Assembly: GCA_030840885.1 (NCBI GenBank)
Contig: JAVEDQ010000008.1
Location: 1 to 6,034 of the forward strand
DNA from: Frankiaceae bacterium
Lineage (GTDB): Bacteria > Actinomycetota > Actinomycetes > Frankiales > Frankiaceae
Direction: 5' to 3'
Length of the DNA: 6,034 nt
In this document: positions 5,856 through 6,034 of the stretch, in pieces
Numbering within the stretch: the first letter of the stretch is position 1
Layout: each line of letters opens with the position of its first letter
Translations under genes and position numbers: made by a program
The notes under the pieces: generated by a model
Told to the model about the DNA's origin: nothing
The model's input: the letters and a program-made list of their open reading frames with translations, nothing else
Database searches by the model: none

Positions 5856-6034
5856 GCCCGGTCCGCCGCGCTCGCGCGGCCGCCGAGCCGGCTGGGGACG
5901 GCCGCTGCGGCGCGGGCGGCGTCGGGCAGTGCCGCGGCGATGCGCTCGAGCGCCTGCTCGTCGTGGGCCGCGGAGAGGAACCACGCCTCGTAGGCGCTGG
6001 GGGGGAGGTAGACCCCGGCGTCCAGCATGGCGTG
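5852..6034 (-). CDS. hemL: Glutamate-1-semialdehyde 2,1-aminomutase, C-terminal 60 residues only
   Basis: HemL is a PLP enzyme that converts glutamate-1-semialdehyde to 5-aminolevulinate, the committed precursor of haem and other tetrapyrroles in the C5 pathway. Only the last 60 codons are present; the rest, including the PLP lysine, lies beyond the right edge. The segment [20 protein letters not shown] (residues 7-26 of the fragment) is the characteristic C-terminal signature of this family, followed by the [17 protein letters not shown] helix found at the end of actinobacterial HemL proteins. The last roughly 15 residues are a variable Ala/Arg/Ser tail. The TGA stop overlaps the start of the histidine phosphatase by 4 bp, the same pairing as in mycobacteria (hemL followed by Rv0525). 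Other class III aminotransferases are possible on so short a fragment, but the signature and the neighbour make HemL the strong choice. Confidence 0.9.
   Translation of the reverse strand, partial: HAMLDAGVYLPPSAYEAWFLSAAHDEQALERIAAALPDAARAAAAVPSRLGGRASAADRA

Noticed and set aside
1..6034. A new defence, mobile or biosynthetic system
   Set aside because: Every open frame with protein-like features belongs to known core metabolism or its regulator; there is no transposase, integrase, toxin pair, tRNA, or gene-free region of any size.

Overview
The window comes from a very GC-rich actinobacterium, most plausibly a member of the Pseudonocardiales. The reasons are the near-exclusive G/C third codon positions, frequent GTG starts, and a FasR-fabD-fabH-acpP-fabF locus of the Streptomyces/Pseudonocardia type rather than the mycobacterial fabD-acpM-kasA-kasB type. 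The genus is inference; no rRNA or other species marker is present.

All six genes and gene fragments lie on the minus strand, so transcription runs from right to left. From the right edge they are: the last 60 codons of hemL (glutamate-1-semialdehyde aminomutase, haem/tetrapyrrole synthesis); a histidine-phosphatase-superfamily protein overlapping hemL by 4 bp; a CdaR/PucR-type regulator matching FasR, whose first possible start touches the phosphatase stop codon; then fabD, fabH, acpP and a fabF that runs off the left edge at essentially its last residues. The large plus-strand open frames are antisense shadows of these genes.

The fab genes form the core of type II fatty acid synthesis. FabD loads malonate onto ACP, FabH makes the first condensation with an acyl-CoA primer, AcpP carries the chain, and FabF does the elongating condensations. 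FasR is expected to activate this operon. Junctions are tight (GTGA overlaps at fabD/fabH and acpP/fabF), except before acpP, which has a 73-bp leader and a strong ribosome binding site of its own.

No new biological system is evident; this is core metabolism. The places worth a second look are small. The fasR frame has a roughly 95-residue low-complexity tail with degraded codon usage that carries a 15-bp tandem repeat and several inverted repeats just upstream of fabD. A second 15-bp tandem repeat with a loosely similar core lies just upstream of acpP. The haem-phosphatase pair runs directly into the fatty acid operon, where cytochrome c maturation genes are often found. There is no gene-free stretch longer than about 85 bases and no RNA gene, CRISPR array or mobile element.
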